This document shows, in pieces, positions 6,769 through 7,083 of a DNA stretch of 7,083 bases. The DNA lies in assembly GCA_027296925.1 (NCBI GenBank), contig JAPUIP010000576.1:1-7083 (forward strand), read 5' to 3'. The notes under the pieces were generated by a model. That model saw nothing but the letters and a program-made list of their open reading frames with translations. It ran no database searches and was not told where the DNA came from. Origin of the DNA: Candidatus Poribacteria bacterium. Lineage in GTDB: Bacteria > Poribacteria > WGA-4E > PCPOR2b. Each line of letters starts with the position of its first letter. Within the stretch, counting starts at the first letter, position 1. Made by a program: the position numbers and the translations under genes.

Positions 6769-6774
6769 CTCCTT
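6769..6774 (-). promoter_or_regulatory. Strong ribosome binding site of the beta-helix protein gene
   Basis: AAGGAG on the minus strand lies five bases before the ATG at 6761-6763. It is the best Shine-Dalgarno in the window and fixes this start codon. Confidence 0.75.
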
Positions 6775-6791
6775 ATTTCTGTATTAGAGAG

Positions 6792-6909
6792 TGTTGACGA
6801 ACTTGCGAAAAGCTTAGGAAACAGAGCGGTTCAGCAGGTCCCTCCCCGGCCCCTTCAACCGGAGCCGGGAGGGCAAGGCTCCCGCTGCCTCCAATTGAGT
6901 TCGTCAACA
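6792..6909. repeat. 118 bp palindromic GC-rich element with 12 bp terminal inverted repeats (MITE- or REP-like)
   Basis: TGTTGACGAACT at 6792-6803 is perfectly inverted as AGTTCGTCAACA at 6898-6909. Inside is a second, GC-rich stem: CCCTCCCCGGC (6840-6850) pairs with GCCGGGAGGG (6864-6873) with one bulged base, and an alternative hairpin joins GGAGCC (6861-6866) to GGCTCC (6878-6883). No target-site duplication is evident next to the outer repeats and no T-run follows the stems, so it is not a standard intrinsic terminator. It fills most of the gap between the stop of the surface-protein gene (6914) and the start of the beta-helix gene. The interior resembles GC-rich interspersed repeats known from some planctomycete-like genomes, from memory only. 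The non-autonomous element reading needs a genome-wide copy search. Confidence 0.6.
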
Positions 6910-6913
6910 GCCC

Positions 6914-7083
6914 TTAATTTCGCTTGAGCTTTCCCCAGGAGAGGACGTGTTTGCCCGCAGACGTCATTACTCCCTGTGTTTGGATAATTGGAGATTGGGA
7001 TGTCGAGCCATCGAAAGCGACATCCTCAACGTAGTAGTAGTAGGTCGTTCCCGCTTCGATATCCGCATCCGTAAATTCATAGG
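6914..7083 (-). CDS. C-terminal end of a fibronectin-III-like secreted or surface protein, 5' end outside the window
   Basis: The minus-strand frame is open from the right edge and stops at TAA 6914-6916, giving 55 visible residues. They begin YEFTDADIEAGTTYYYYVED, followed by a DGSTSQSP segment. This is the last part of an FnIII-like beta-sandwich (the aGttYyYrvedvd.dG....S pattern) frequent just before C-terminal sorting or anchoring regions of large surface proteins. The protein ends in a short tail, TSAGKHVLSWGKLKRN, with Trp-Gly-Lys-Leu-Lys. I recall similar tails in proteins of uncultured lineages such as Poribacteria and suspect a lineage-specific C-terminal signal, but cannot confirm it. 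The rest of the protein is not visible, so no function is offered. The stop lies four bases from the palindromic element. Confidence 0.72.
   Translation of the reverse strand, partial: YEFTDADIEAGTTYYYYVEDVAFDGSTSQSPIIQTQGVMTSAGKHVLSWGKLKRN

Noticed and set aside
6840..6873. Rho-independent terminator for the surface-protein gene
   Set aside because: The GC-rich stem is bulged, has a 13-base loop and is not followed by a T-run on either strand.
6792..6909. Integron attC site
   Set aside because: The outer repeats read GTTGACG at the left and CGTCAAC at the right, the opposite orientation to attC core sites (RYYYAAC then GTTRRRY), and no integrase or cassette is present.
6685..6927. Plus-strand open frame crossing the palindromic element
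   Set aside because: It runs through the start of the beta-helix gene and the inverted repeats, with no motif or conserved pattern, so it is most likely a chance frame.

Overview
This 7.1 kb window looks like chromosome from a Gram-negative, probably uncultured environmental bacterium. An ADP-heptose:LPS heptosyltransferase-type gene and a signal-peptide-bearing beta-helix protein point to an outer membrane. The last 55 residues of a surface-type protein ending in a Trp-Gly-Lys-Leu-Lys tail recall lineages such as Poribacteria, but this rests on memory of similar proteins and the phylum is not settled by the sequence. Hand counts on sampled lines give about 55% G+C for the housekeeping genes and about 45% for the central two-gene block.

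Layout. At the left edge, on the plus strand, is the C-terminal two thirds of a Dam-type adenine-N6 DNA methyltransferase (to 551). It converges on a long array of minus-strand genes. Read in the direction of transcription (right to left) these are: the 3' end of a fibronectin-III-like surface protein (6914-7083); a 118 bp palindromic, GC-rich element bounded by 12 bp inverted repeats (6792-6909); a parallel beta-helix (NosD-like) probable lipoprotein (5822-6763); a short ribonuclease HIII (5029-5745); an OLD/RecF-like AAA ATPase (3521-5008); a DUF4276/TOPRIM-like protein (2883-3524) joined to it by an ATGA overlap; a ThiI tRNA 4-thiouridine synthase without rhodanese domain (1639-2802); and a GT9 heptosyltransferase (588-1610).

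How the parts relate. ThiI and the heptosyltransferase are separated by only 28 bp and are probably co-transcribed. The ATPase begins 20 bp after rnhC and is translationally coupled to the TOPRIM-like gene. This pair has the architecture of split OLD-type (ATPase plus separate TOPRIM nuclease) anti-phage systems such as PARIS, but with a DUF4276-like effector in place of AriB. Its lower G+C and lower GATC density compared with its flanks suggest a defence cassette acquired between rnhC and thiI. This is the best candidate here for an undescribed system. Other points of interest are the 118 bp palindrome, a direct repeat carrying two TTGACA hexamers upstream of thiI, a ladder of cysteines in the beta-helix protein, and an apparent twofold excess of GATC sites in a window that carries a Dam-like gene.
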